A stretch of DNA of 17,819 nt from an uncultured Oscillospiraceae bacterium (GTDB taxonomy: Bacteria > Bacillota > Clostridia > Oscillospirales > Acutalibacteraceae), in contig CAJJLZ010000037.1 of assembly GCA_905192745.1 (NCBI GenBank), positions 1 through 17,819 of the forward strand, written 5' to 3'. Below are positions 1 through 7,022 of the stretch, piece after piece. Each line of letters begins with the position of its first letter. The stretch's first letter is position 1. The position numbers and the translations under genes were made by a program. A model generated the notes under the pieces. The model had not been told where the DNA came from. It did no database searches and was given only the letters and a program-made list of their open reading frames with translations.

Positions 1-78
1 TGGGGTGGAAGATGGGATTCGAACCCACGGTCTCCAGTGCCACAAACTGGCGCTTTAACCAACTAAGCTACATCCACC
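1..78 (-). tRNA. tRNA-His (GTG)
   Basis: The reverse complement folds as a cloverleaf with the 7-base anticodon loop TTGTGGC, which gives anticodon GTG, on a CCAGT/ACTGG stem. The T arm carries GTTCGAAT, and the 3' CCA is encoded at positions 3-1. The extra 5' G (position 78) opposite discriminator C is the G-1:C73 identity pair typical of tRNA-His. One acceptor pair, 6-67, reads T opposite T, a mismatch in an otherwise good 7-bp stem. It is the last of three tRNAs in one transcript, 4 bases after tRNA-Arg. The end of the gene coincides with the window edge. Confidence 0.95.
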
Positions 79-82
79 ATAC

Positions 83-159
83 TGGCGCGCCTGAAGGGAC
101 TCGAACCCCTGACCCTCTGCTTAGAAGGCAGATGCTCTATCCAGCTGAGCTACAGGCGC
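83..159 (-). tRNA. tRNA-Arg (TCT)
   Basis: The cloverleaf is complete: acceptor GCGCCTG/CAGGCGC, anticodon stem TCTGC/GCAGA around loop CTTCTAA giving anticodon TCT (reads AGA), T loop GTTCGAGTC, and encoded CCA. It is the middle gene of the Gly-Arg-His cluster, 30 bases after tRNA-Gly. Confidence 0.96.
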
Positions 160-189
160 ATGGGAAGAAAACGTTCAATTGTGGTAAAG

Positions 190-263
190 TGGAGCGGGTG
201 ATGGGAATCGAACCCACGCGACCAGCTTGGAAGGCTGGGGTTCTACCATTGAACTACACCCGC
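190..263 (-). tRNA. tRNA-Gly (TCC)
   Basis: The cloverleaf has acceptor GCGGGTG/CACCCGC, discriminator T, encoded CCA, and anticodon stem CCAGC/GCTGG around loop CTTCCAA, which gives anticodon TCC (reads GGA and GGG). It is the first gene of the three-tRNA cluster, about 107 bases downstream of the predicted transcription start. Confidence 0.96.
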
Positions 264-376
264 AGATACCATCGGAAGCAGTTCACGCCAATCCGCCGGA
301 ACGTCATTCCTCAAAGCCATCTGCGATCCCGCCGTCCCTTCGGAAGCCGGGGGTCATGCGCGATGCAGCGTTGATT

Positions 377-405
377 ATGATAGCATAATCCGCCCGCTCT
401 GTCAA
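377..405 (-). promoter_or_regulatory. Sigma-A promoter of the tRNA-Gly-Arg-His cluster
   Basis: On the minus strand there is a consensus -35 TTGACA (400-405), a spacer of exactly 17 bases, and -10 TATCAT (377-382). Just upstream of the -35 (406-425) lies an A/T-rich stretch with an A7 run and a T4 run, like the UP elements of stable-RNA promoters. The start point would fall near position 370. No other gene lies between it and tRNA-Gly. Confidence 0.85.
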
Positions 406-531
406 GCGAAAATGCGATTTTTTTCCTGCCTTTTGCTGCCTTTTCGTCCCCTGCGCAAGCCGTTCCCTGCGACCCAGAAAGGACGCTTCCGCCGTCTGTC
501 TGCACAGCGTCCCTTCCGCAAAGACGCCGTT

Positions 532-567
532 GCCGGAGCGCCGCCATTTTTATGGCAGCACTCCGGC
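532..567 (-). terminator. Hairpin after uppP, probable 3' end
   Basis: Seven bases after the uppP stop codon the minus strand forms a 16-bp stem (14 Watson-Crick and two G-T pairs) closed by an AAAA loop. No U-run follows, so it is either a weak or Rho-assisted terminator or a 3' end stabiliser. The stem is too long and regular to be chance. Confidence 0.6.
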
Positions 568-573
568 ACGCCC

Positions 574-1443
574 TCAATGAATCAACAGCGGAATACCGAA
601 CCAGAGGATCACCAAAACACCGAGAACAATCCGGTAATAACCGAACGGTTTGAAATCGTGCTTTTTGATGAAGTTCATCAGGAAACGTATTACTACAACC
701 GATACCACGAAAGCCACGATAAAACCGGTGAGCAGAACGCCCCATTCCAGTCCGGTAAAACCGAAGCCCTCCTTCATCCCGAATTTCAACAGCTTATAGC
801 CGCTGGCCCCCACCATCACGGGGATTGCCATAAAGAAAGAAAACTCCGCCGCGATATAGCGGGAACATCCAAGCAAAACTGCGCCGAGGATAGTCGAGCC
901 GGAGCGGGATGTTCCCGGAATCAATGCCAGCATCTGAAACGCACCGATCAGCAGCGCGGTGCGGTAATCCATCTGCGAAAACTTCTCAATCTTCGCCGTC
1001 CGGTGCCGGTTTTCCATCCAGATAAACAGGATACCGTAAACGATCAGCGCCGCCGCGATCACATACCACTGGGACAGCGTCCCCTCAATAATATCGTCGA
1101 ACAGCAGCCCCACCACCCCGGCCGGAATGCTGGCAACCAGCACCTTAAACCACAGCGACCAGGTATCTTTTTTCTGGATCGCGTTCTTTTTGGGAGAGAA
1201 CGGGTTCAGCTTGTGAAAATACAGCACCAGCACCGCCAGAATAGACCCCAACTGGATCAGCACCTTAAACATCCCGAAAAAGGTCTCATTCCGCGCCGGG
1301 TCGGACGAAACGGTCATATGCAGGAACTGATCCAGCAGCAGCAGATGCCCCGTGCTGCTGATCGGCAGCCATTCCGTTACTCCTTGCACGATCCCCATCA
1401 GGATCGATTTCAGAATTTCCAGCAGCGATTCAAAAAAGTTCAT
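574..1443 (-). CDS. uppP: Undecaprenyl-diphosphatase (UppP/BacA family)
   Basis: An integral membrane enzyme that removes a phosphate from undecaprenyl diphosphate, recycling the lipid carrier for peptidoglycan and other wall polymers; overproduction in this family is known to give bacitracin resistance. At 289 aa it is of usual or slightly above usual length. It shows both family signatures: QGVTEWLPISSTGH at residues 20-33 (the (E/Q)GxxxE motif, here with Gln, plus the SSTGH segment) and PGTSRSGST in the middle, with the catalytic Arg. Many hydrophobic helices fill the chain. The start is set by GGAGG about 9 bases upstream. It is a single-gene unit: its own promoter lies just after the ClpE stop and a long hairpin follows it. 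Confidence 0.97.
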   Translation of the reverse strand: MNFFESLLEILKSILMGIVQGVTEWLPISSTGHLLLLDQFLHMTVSSDPARNETFFGMFKVLIQLGSILAVLVLYFHKLNPFSPKKNAIQKKDTWSLWFKVLVASIPAGVVGLLFDDIIEGTLSQWYVIAAALIVYGILFIWMENRHRTAKIEKFSQMDYRTALLIGAFQMLALIPGTSRSGSTILGAVLLGCSRYIAAEFSFFMAIPVMVGASGYKLLKFGMKEGFGFTGLEWGVLLTGFIVAFVVSVVVIRFLMNFIKKHDFKPFGYYRIVLGVLVILWFGIPLLIH

Positions 1444-1541
1444 GGGCGCTTTCCTCCAAAAAGAAGTCTCCGTCGTCCCACCGCCCGTTTCCGGGGAATT
1501 TCAGCCGATGTCGGAGCCTGGAATAACAAAATCCCGGCAGC

Positions 1542-1570
1542 ATTATATAGCCAGTATATGGGGGTGAACA
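1542..1570 (-). promoter_or_regulatory. Putative promoter of uppP
   Basis: The minus strand has a perfect -10 TATAAT (1542-1547), 17 bases from a poor -35 TGTTCA (1565-1570, 3 of 6 matches). A small inverted repeat, ATATA/TATAT, sits over the -10. It lies 22 bases after the stop codon of the ClpE-type gene and about 100 bases before the uppP start, where a promoter would be expected. Confidence 0.55.
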
Positions 1571-1592
1571 GGGGAATAGACCGCCGGCCGAA

Positions 1593-3914
1593 TCAGGAAA
1601 AAGTCACCGAAACCGCCGGTTTTTCCTTTGATCCGGCATTGCCGGCCTCTCCGTTATCCCGCGGCGCGGTCACGGCGTCTACGGCGATGGCGTGGGGCGG
1701 ATTATCGCAGTGATCCACCAGAATGGAGGCAACCCGATCCTCCACCTCCCGGCGGACGGCATTGCGCAGGTCGCGTGCCCCCCGTTTCCCTCCATAAGCC
1801 TTGTCCGCAAGGGCGGAAGCTGCCGCCGGCGTCCAGTTGAAGGAAATTCCCCGTTCATCCAGCGGACCGGTCAGTTCCTTCAGCATCAGGTCGGCGATCT
1901 TCGCAAAATCCGCCCGTGAGAGCGGCGCGAAATACACCACCTCGTCTACACGGGAGACAAACTCCGGCCGCAGGAACTCAGACAACGCCTTCATCGCACG
2001 ATCCCTGGAGGCCTGCGCATCGGTTTTTCCAAAGCCCATCAGGCTTTCCTGATGCTGGCTTCCGGCGTTGGAGGTCATCACAATGACCGTATTCTCAAAA
2101 TTCACCGTCCGGCCATGGGCGTCGGTTACCCGTCCCTCATCCAGAATCTGAAGAAGGATGTTCAGCACATCGGGATGGGCCTTTTCGATCTCATCGAACA
2201 GCAACACCGAATACGGCTTGCGCCGTACCTTTTCGGTCAGCTGCCCCGCCTCGTCGTAACCGACGTAGCCGGGAGGGGACCCGATAATCCGGGACACCGA
2301 ATGCTTTTCCATAAATTCGGACATATCCAGCCGGATCAGCGTTTCCGGCGTGTCGAACAATTCCGTCGCCAGCACCTTGACCAGCTCGGTTTTTCCCACC
2401 CCGGTCGGCCCGACAAAGATAAACGAGGCCGGCCGGCGGCGGGGACTGATCTGTACGCGGGAACGACGGATCGCAGCAGACACCAGTTCCACCGCCTCGT
2501 CCTGCCCGATCACCTTTTCCTTCAGCCGATCCTCCATATGCGCCAGACGGGAAAGCTCGCTTTCCTTCACCTTGGATGCGGGGATACCGGTCCACAGTTC
2601 GATCACGGCGGCCAGATCATCCGCCGTTACCGGAGACTCGGTCGCCGCTTCGCGGATACTGTCGGCCTGCTGCTCGGTCTGGAGCAGCTCGGCCCGTGTC
2701 ACGGCCAGCTTTTCGTAATCAATGGCCTCCTTGGCCATCTCCTCTTCTTCCTCTTTGCGGAGCGCCTCCGCCCGGCGGTTCAGCTCGGCATACTGGTCCG
2801 CCGTTTTGTTCCGCAGAGCCGCCGCCGTACAGGCTTCGTCCAGCAGATCGATCGCCTTGTCCGGCAGAAAACGATCGTTGATATACCGTTCGGAAAGGGT
2901 CACCGCCCGGCGAATCAGCGCGTCGCTGATCTTCACTCCATGAAAGCCCTCATAATATCCCTTGATGCCGCGGAGCATTTCCACCGCGTCGTCCACCGAC
3001 GGCTCCTCCACCGTAACCGGCTGGAATCGACGTTCCAAAGCCGCGTCTTTCTCAATATGCTTGCGATATTCATTGAAGGTGGTCGCGCCGATCACCTGAA
3101 TTTCCCCGCGGGAAAGAGCCGGCTTGAGAATATTGGCGGCAGACATACTGCCTTCCGCATCCCCCGTTCCCACAAGGTTGTGTACCTCGTCAATGAAGAG
3201 GACGATGTTCCCCTCGGCCTTCACCTCTTCCACCAGTCCCTTGATACGGCTCTCAAACTGGCCGCGGAACTGGGTGCCGGCGACCAGCGCCGTCAGGTCA
3301 AGCAGGTGGATTTCCTTATTCAACAGCCGCGGCGGAACGTTTCCTTCCGCAATACGAAGGGCGAGTCCCTCCGCGATGGCGGTTTTTCCCACGCCCGGCT
3401 CGCCAATCAGGCAGGGATTGTTCTTCGTACGGCGGGAAAGGATCTGTACCACGCGGTAAATCTCCCGATCCCGTCCGATGATGCGATCCATCTCCCCCCG
3501 GCGCGCCTTGGCAGTCAGGTCGGTGCAGTAGGTATCCAGAAACTTGCGCTTCTTTTCCTTTTTCTTCCCCGGCTTTTCAGGGGCAGCCGTTCCTGCGGAC
3601 GCGCCTTCCGGCGCACCGCCCTGCCCGTTCGGCATGTTGCCGAACAGATTCTGCAAAAACGGGAAGGTCGCCGCGCCGCCGGGCGCAAAGCCATCCTCCC
3701 CGTCTTCCCCGGGATTCATCAGCTCGCCGAGCTGCTGGTCCATCTGTTCCACATCTTCGTCGGTAATTCCAAATTTATCCAGCAGGTCGTCCACCGGCTT
3801 GATCCCAAGCTCCTTGGCGCAGACCAGACAGAGTCCGTCGTTGATCGGCTTGTCCCCTTCCATCCGGGTGATAAAGACGACCGCCGTACGTTTTTTGCAG
3901 CGTGAACATAACAT
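1593..3914 (-). CDS. clpE: ClpE-type AAA+ ATPase, Clp protease regulatory subunit
   Basis: A Hsp100 unfoldase that feeds proteins to ClpP. The 773-aa chain starts with a zinc finger (C3, C6, C29, C32) instead of the Clp_N repeats of ClpA/ClpC, which is the ClpE layout. A Gly/Pro-rich linker (about 68-115) and a Lys-rich patch (114-124) follow. AAA domain 1 has Walker A GEPGVGKT (171-178), Walker B LFIDEVHN and pore segment GTQFRG. A short Glu/Lys-rich middle segment follows. AAA domain 2 has Walker A GPTGVGKT (502-509), Walker B LFDEIEKAHP and pore loop PPGYVGYDE. The tripeptide MGF at 626-628 fits the ClpP-docking loop. The start is fixed by the MLCxxC zinc motif, although no strong ribosome site precedes it. 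It is the last gene after the CvpA-family gene and pgsA, 75 bases from pgsA. No CtsR gene is present. ClpC is the alternative name; ClpE fits the N-terminus better. Confidence 0.92.
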   Translation of the reverse strand: MLCSRCKKRTAVVFITRMEGDKPINDGLCLVCAKELGIKPVDDLLDKFGITDEDVEQMDQQLGELMNPGEDGEDGFAPGGAATFPFLQNLFGNMPNGQGGAPEGASAGTAAPEKPGKKKEKKRKFLDTYCTDLTAKARRGEMDRIIGRDREIYRVVQILSRRTKNNPCLIGEPGVGKTAIAEGLALRIAEGNVPPRLLNKEIHLLDLTALVAGTQFRGQFESRIKGLVEEVKAEGNIVLFIDEVHNLVGTGDAEGSMSAANILKPALSRGEIQVIGATTFNEYRKHIEKDAALERRFQPVTVEEPSVDDAVEMLRGIKGYYEGFHGVKISDALIRRAVTLSERYINDRFLPDKAIDLLDEACTAAALRNKTADQYAELNRRAEALRKEEEEEMAKEAIDYEKLAVTRAELLQTEQQADSIREAATESPVTADDLAAVIELWTGIPASKVKESELSRLAHMEDRLKEKVIGQDEAVELVSAAIRRSRVQISPRRRPASFIFVGPTGVGKTELVKVLATELFDTPETLIRLDMSEFMEKHSVSRIIGSPPGYVGYDEAGQLTEKVRRKPYSVLLFDEIEKAHPDVLNILLQILDEGRVTDAHGRTVNFENTVIVMTSNAGSQHQESLMGFGKTDAQASRDRAMKALSEFLRPEFVSRVDEVVYFAPLSRADFAKIADLMLKELTGPLDERGISFNWTPAAASALADKAYGGKRGARDLRNAVRREVEDRVASILVDHCDNPPHAIAVDAVTAPRDNGEAGNAGSKEKPAVSVTFS

Positions 3915-3989
3915 AGGGGAACCATGCCTTTCCGCCGCCGTTCCGTTTCTCCCACCGGGAAGACCCGGGCAAGCGGCCCTGTTTTCTCG

Positions 3990-4598
3990 TTATTTCTGAT
4001 CGGAATCCGCCGCCTTATCCGCGGCAGGCTTCCGGGGCATTTCCTTTTTCAGATTGAAAAACACTTTCATATAATTAAAGAACGCAAACAGCATCAATAC
4101 CGCAACCAGTCCGACCAGCGCGGCCATCAGAGGGAAGGGCATTCCCGGCCACAGTACGATCAGCGCCATTACCCCATAGAACACAAACGTGGAAACCTTG
4201 CCGTACCAGCGCGCGCCGTGAATCTTCATCCCCCGGCGGAGCAGGATCAGCCCGCCGATACCCTGACACAGCTCCTTGCCGAGACAAATCACCACCAGCC
4301 CGATGATCGCAGGATTCCGCACGGCCAGACAAATCACCACCGTGACCTGAGTGAGTTTATCCGCCACCGGGTCAAGGAGCTTTCCAAGATCGGTAATCTG
4401 GTTGAATTTCCGGGCGATAATCCCATCCAGCGAATCGGTCAGTCCGGACAGCACCAGCACGCCGAAGGACCAGTACAGCAGGGCCGGATTGGTGTCGCTC
4501 ATCAGATACAGCACGGCAAAGACCGGCAGCAAAATCAACCGGAACAGTGACAGCGCGTTCGGGACGTTCATCTTCCATTCGATTTGCAGTAAGCTCAT
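3990..4598 (-). CDS. pgsA: CDP-diacylglycerol-glycerol-3-phosphate 3-phosphatidyltransferase-like protein
   Basis: A membrane CDP-alcohol phosphatidyltransferase, most likely the enzyme making phosphatidylglycerol phosphate from CDP-diacylglycerol and glycerol 3-phosphate. The family motif D-G-x2-A-R-x8-G-x3-D-x3-D is intact (D58, G59, A62, R63, G72, D76, D80) after a PgsA-like N-terminus, NVPNALSLFR. The chain is 202 aa with several hydrophobic helices and a charged, Lys-rich tail. Two starts are possible: the one given, with AAAGGA about 12 bases upstream, or Met10 (position 4571), which matches the usual PgsA start but has a ribosome site too close. It sits between the CvpA-family gene and clpE, 101 bases after the former. 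Other alcohol acceptors cannot be excluded from sequence. Confidence 0.9.
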   Translation of the reverse strand: MSLLQIEWKMNVPNALSLFRLILLPVFAVLYLMSDTNPALLYWSFGVLVLSGLTDSLDGIIARKFNQITDLGKLLDPVADKLTQVTVVICLAVRNPAIIGLVVICLGKELCQGIGGLILLRRGMKIHGARWYGKVSTFVFYGVMALIVLWPGMPFPLMAALVGLVAVLMLFAFFNYMKVFFNLKKEMPRKPAADKAADSDQK

Positions 4599-4699
4599 GT
4601 TCTTGTCGTTCCTTTCCGCAGGGTTCCTTCGCTCGCCGGACGGCGCCTCCCGGTCCTGTTGCGGAGAATCACACCGTGGGGCGTATCGGGCCGCTCCCG

Positions 4700-5446
4700 T
4701 CAGGGATTGACCGCTTTAACCTCCGCTACCAGCCGATCCAGCTCATCCGTTACCGGGCTGATCGTTTCAATCGCCCGGACGATGTGGGTGTCCTCGATGG
4801 TCTGACGGGAAATTGCTCCATCATTCTTCGACACCAGGGAAACCAGCGTCAGGACAGTCACCCCGACAAAAACCAGCAGCGCTCCCTGCAGCGCTCCCAT
4901 AACGCCGCCGAGGACGCCGTTCACCTGCCGGAGGACCGGCAGACGGCACACCCGGTCAATAGCCGCCGCCGCAATGGCGGCCAGAATCATTACCACGATA
5001 AACAGCACCGCGAAAAGCAGCATCCGCAGCAGCGAAACCGCCACCGGACGCACAACGGCCGTGGAAATGGTTTCCGACAGCGCATCCGCCGAACCGCCGA
5101 GAGAACTTTGCAGCTTTTCTGTAATCTGCTCCGGCGACCCCAGTCCGGCCGATTCGAGCGCATTGGCCACCGGGCCGGGCAGCTGCTCCAGAATACCGCT
5201 CAGCGCTTCCCGCACCGATTGTTCATCGGTCTCCACAATTTTGGAGGAAATGGTCTCCTCCACCGTATTCGCCAGAAACAGATCGTATGCCCCGCCGGCG
5301 AGCGGCGTACTGAGGAGCGCCGCGGCCACAACCGCGACCACGCAGCCCGCCAGATGAATCACGGATTTCATAAACCCCCGACGAAAGCCGAGAAAAATCG
5401 CCAGAAGAAAAATTAGTATGGCCGCTCCGTCCAGAATATATGCCAT
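4700..5446 (-). CDS. CvpA family membrane protein
   Basis: A 248-aa membrane protein of the CvpA/colicin V production family. In Firmicutes these are poorly understood small membrane proteins. Two hydrophobic helices lie near residues 6-22 and 28-50, with the family-like GFRRGF turn between them. A long, probably extracytoplasmic segment (about 55-135) rich in Glu/Ser follows, then two more helices. I chose the second of two nearby ATGs: GGAGG lies 7 bases before it, whereas the first ATG (5459-5461) overlaps that ribosome site. It is the first gene of the unit with pgsA and clpE, behind a strong promoter and a terminator-like hairpin. Confidence 0.88.
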   Translation of the reverse strand: MAYILDGAAILIFLLAIFLGFRRGFMKSVIHLAGCVVAVVAAALLSTPLAGGAYDLFLANTVEETISSKIVETDEQSVREALSGILEQLPGPVANALESAGLGSPEQITEKLQSSLGGSADALSETISTAVVRPVAVSLLRMLLFAVLFIVVMILAAIAAAAIDRVCRLPVLRQVNGVLGGVMGALQGALLVFVGVTVLTLVSLVSKNDGAISRQTIEDTHIVRAIETISPVTDELDRLVAEVKAVNP

Positions 5447-5471
5447 GCTGACGCCTCCCATCCTTGTTCAG

Positions 5472-5493
5472 AAAAATCCGCGGTTTCCGCGGA
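5472..5493 (-). terminator. Terminator-like hairpin in the leader of the CvpA-family gene
   Basis: The minus strand reads TCCGCGG, AAA, CCGCGGA, then TTTTT: a 7-bp GC-rich stem, a 3-base loop and a U5 run, the form of a Rho-independent terminator. It lies about 30 bases downstream of the predicted start of the promoter at 5528-5556 and 26 bases before the CvpA-family start codon. It could attenuate that transcript, end read-through from the DUF5711 gene upstream, or both. A competing fold pairing CGGTT with AACCG (5481-5497) would exclude it. Confidence 0.65.
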
Positions 5494-5527
5494 ACCGTAA
5501 AGTCGATGTCATATTATCAACTTCATC

Positions 5528-5556
5528 AATATAGCATATTTTACCGATAAGTACAA
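5528..5556 (-). promoter_or_regulatory. Sigma-A promoter of the CvpA-pgsA-clpE unit
   Basis: On the minus strand: -35 TTGTAC (5551-5556), a 17-base spacer ending in TGC (extended -10), and -10 TATATT (5528-5533), within an A/T-rich patch (about 5505-5560) that stands out from the GC-rich surroundings. The start would be near 5521, giving a leader of about 75 bases to the CvpA-family ATG. Confidence 0.82.
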
Positions 5557-5579
5557 CCGCCGGCGCACAGGCAAATCGG

Positions 5580-5611
5580 CGCATTTTCTCTTAATTTTTG
5601 ATGAAAATGCG
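5580..5611 (-). other. A/T-rich inverted repeat upstream of the CvpA promoter
   Basis: A perfect 9-bp inverted repeat, cgcattttc with gaaaatgcg, with a 14-base A/T-rich loop. No U-run follows on the minus strand. It could help end the truA-DUF5711 transcript or be a protein-binding site ahead of the promoter at 5528-5556; the sequence does not decide. Confidence 0.4.
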
Positions 5612-5678
5612 GAAATCGGAAAAGCCGCGCCCCCTTCTGCGGACCGCCTTCCGCCCTCTTGATTACGTGTTCAGACCA

Positions 5679-5703
5679 CCGCGCTCCGCATGGCGAAACG
5701 CGG
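5679..5703 (-). terminator. Hairpin directly after the DUF5711 gene
   Basis: Two bases after the TAG stop the minus strand forms an 11-bp stem (CCGCGTTTCGC with GCGGAGCGCGG, two G-T pairs) around a CAT loop. No U-run follows, so it is at best a weak or Rho-assisted terminator, or a 3' stabilising structure. Confidence 0.4.
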
Positions 5704-5705
5704 CT

Positions 5706-6977
5706 CTATTCCCCTTCCGACAGGGCGGTCAGGCCGAGTACAATCGTTTTGTGTCCCAATGTGCCGACCAGCCGTCCGTCCCGCGGAGCGTCGGAGGTCT
5801 TCTGAATACCGGTTACATTGGTCTGATACAGATGGTCGCTGGTCAAAAGAACCGCACCGTCGCTGCTGGGGGCGATACTGCGGTATGTCCCCTCAAACGA
5901 TACGGTAAACGCAACGTCTCCGCTGGGGTTGACGGCCATCAGCTCGCCGCCGGAGGTACTGCCGTAGCTGCGCAGCACAAGGGAAGCCGCTTTTTCCCCA
6001 ACGGCAAACCCGACCAGCTCCTTTTCCCCGTACCCCTGCTTCTGCCGGAGGGTGCCGGAAGCGTTCACCACCCATATGGCGCTGTCTCCGACCGCCGCTA
6101 TCGTGCCGCCCGGAAAATATTCCACCGCACAGAGCATCTGATCGGCGTCGTCCACCTGAAGGGCCGGCTCCTCCTCATCAAAATTATACAGAAGGATGGA
6201 GGATTTCATCGCCCCCTGTTCGGCTGTCACCCCAACCGCCGCCACCGAATTTCCATCCGGGCTGAGCGCCACGTCCAGAATGGTCAGGTCGGAGATATAC
6301 CGATGATACCGGACTTTTTTCTTCGAATCATACACCACGATTTCGGAGGTATAGCCCTGAGCGGAATCGGTGCATACGGCGAAATTCCCGCTCCTGCCCA
6401 CCGACGCGCCGATAATGTGATTGGTCAGAGTCATCTCCGCTCCGGTTCCGGCGCAGGATTCCACCCGCAGCCGGTACCCGCCCGCCTCAGCGAGCAGGGA
6501 CCACTTCCCCGAGGTTTTCAGAATGGGCGAGGAAAAGCCGTGCTGGCGGCGGAGAACCTCGCCCCCATTGCTGTTGTACACCAGAAAGGAGGTATCGGTC
6601 AGCAGCGCCAGCCCGTCCCGGGTCTCGGCCATGTCCAGCACCGCACTGCCGGTAATTTCCACCGGGAAACCGTCCCCCTTCTGCCCGCCGGCCAGTTTTT
6701 CATCCAGCCAGATTACCAGACTTTCCGGGGCGATTTTATCCCAGTTCATATAGGTGAAAAGGATACCGGCCACCAGCGCCGCGACCAGCATCAGCCGGAA
6801 AATCAAGCGGAAGATCGACCGGCCCTTCCGGCGCTTCTTCCGGGAAGGGAGGGCGCGTAAGCCGCTGTCCGCATTTCCTTCATCCGCGCCGGTTTCCGGC
6901 GGGTTTCCGTCCGTTTCGTCCGTCCGTCCGGCCGTCCGCTTATGCTGCCGGATCTTTAAATCCCGCTTGTCCGCCAT
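5706..6977 (-). CDS. DUF5711 family membrane-anchored beta-propeller-like protein
   Basis: A 423-aa protein of unknown function. Residues 1-53 are charged and low in complexity (Thr/Asp/Gly/Arg) and end in a basic cluster RKKRRKGR (46-53). One hydrophobic helix (about 58-77) would anchor it with the basic side in the cytoplasm. The remaining 340 residues are short beta-strand repeats with VAVSPDGN-like turns (for example LSPDGNSVAAVG), as in WD40/YVTN-type propellers, presumably outside the membrane. This architecture matches DUF5711 proteins of Clostridia. The start follows GGAAGG by 9 bases. It lies 45 bases after truA. A run of GGAC/CGTC tetranucleotides (6907-6939) sits in the disordered N-terminal part. 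No catalytic residues are evident, so no role is assigned. Confidence 0.8.
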   Translation of the reverse strand: MADKRDLKIRQHKRTAGRTDETDGNPPETGADEGNADSGLRALPSRKKRRKGRSIFRLIFRLMLVAALVAGILFTYMNWDKIAPESLVIWLDEKLAGGQKGDGFPVEITGSAVLDMAETRDGLALLTDTSFLVYNSNGGEVLRRQHGFSSPILKTSGKWSLLAEAGGYRLRVESCAGTGAEMTLTNHIIGASVGRSGNFAVCTDSAQGYTSEIVVYDSKKKVRYHRYISDLTILDVALSPDGNSVAAVGVTAEQGAMKSSILLYNFDEEEPALQVDDADQMLCAVEYFPGGTIAAVGDSAIWVVNASGTLRQKQGYGEKELVGFAVGEKAASLVLRSYGSTSGGELMAVNPSGDVAFTVSFEGTYRSIAPSSDGAVLLTSDHLYQTNVTGIQKTSDAPRDGRLVGTLGHKTIVLGLTALSEGE

Positions 6978-7022
6978 GGCTGATCCTTCCTTTCCTCACC
7001 CGTCCGGTTCGTTTTTATCCGT

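Larger units (their letters stand above)
264..573. other. Intergenic region between uppP and the tRNA cluster (310 bases)
   Basis: This gap holds no convincing gene. From right to left it contains the hairpin after uppP (532-567), a second weaker inverted repeat (478-486 with 507-515, 9 bp including one G-U), a short direct repeat of tgccttttgc / tgcctttt (428-444), the A/T-rich element and promoter of the tRNA cluster (377-425), and a leader of about 107 bases before tRNA-Gly. Open frames crossing it are antisense or short and lack a ribosome site. Confidence 0.7.

Noticed and set aside
412..1713. A 433-codon plus-strand frame across the uppP region
   Set aside because: It is antisense to uppP and crosses its promoter and hairpin. 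The product is rich in His, Gln and Arg without a domain.
2052..3905. A 617-codon open frame on the plus strand
   Set aside because: It lies wholly antisense to the ClpE-type gene, has a His/Arg/Gln/Pro-rich composition with no recognisable domain, and no ribosome site. GC-rich coding sequence often leaves the opposite strand open.
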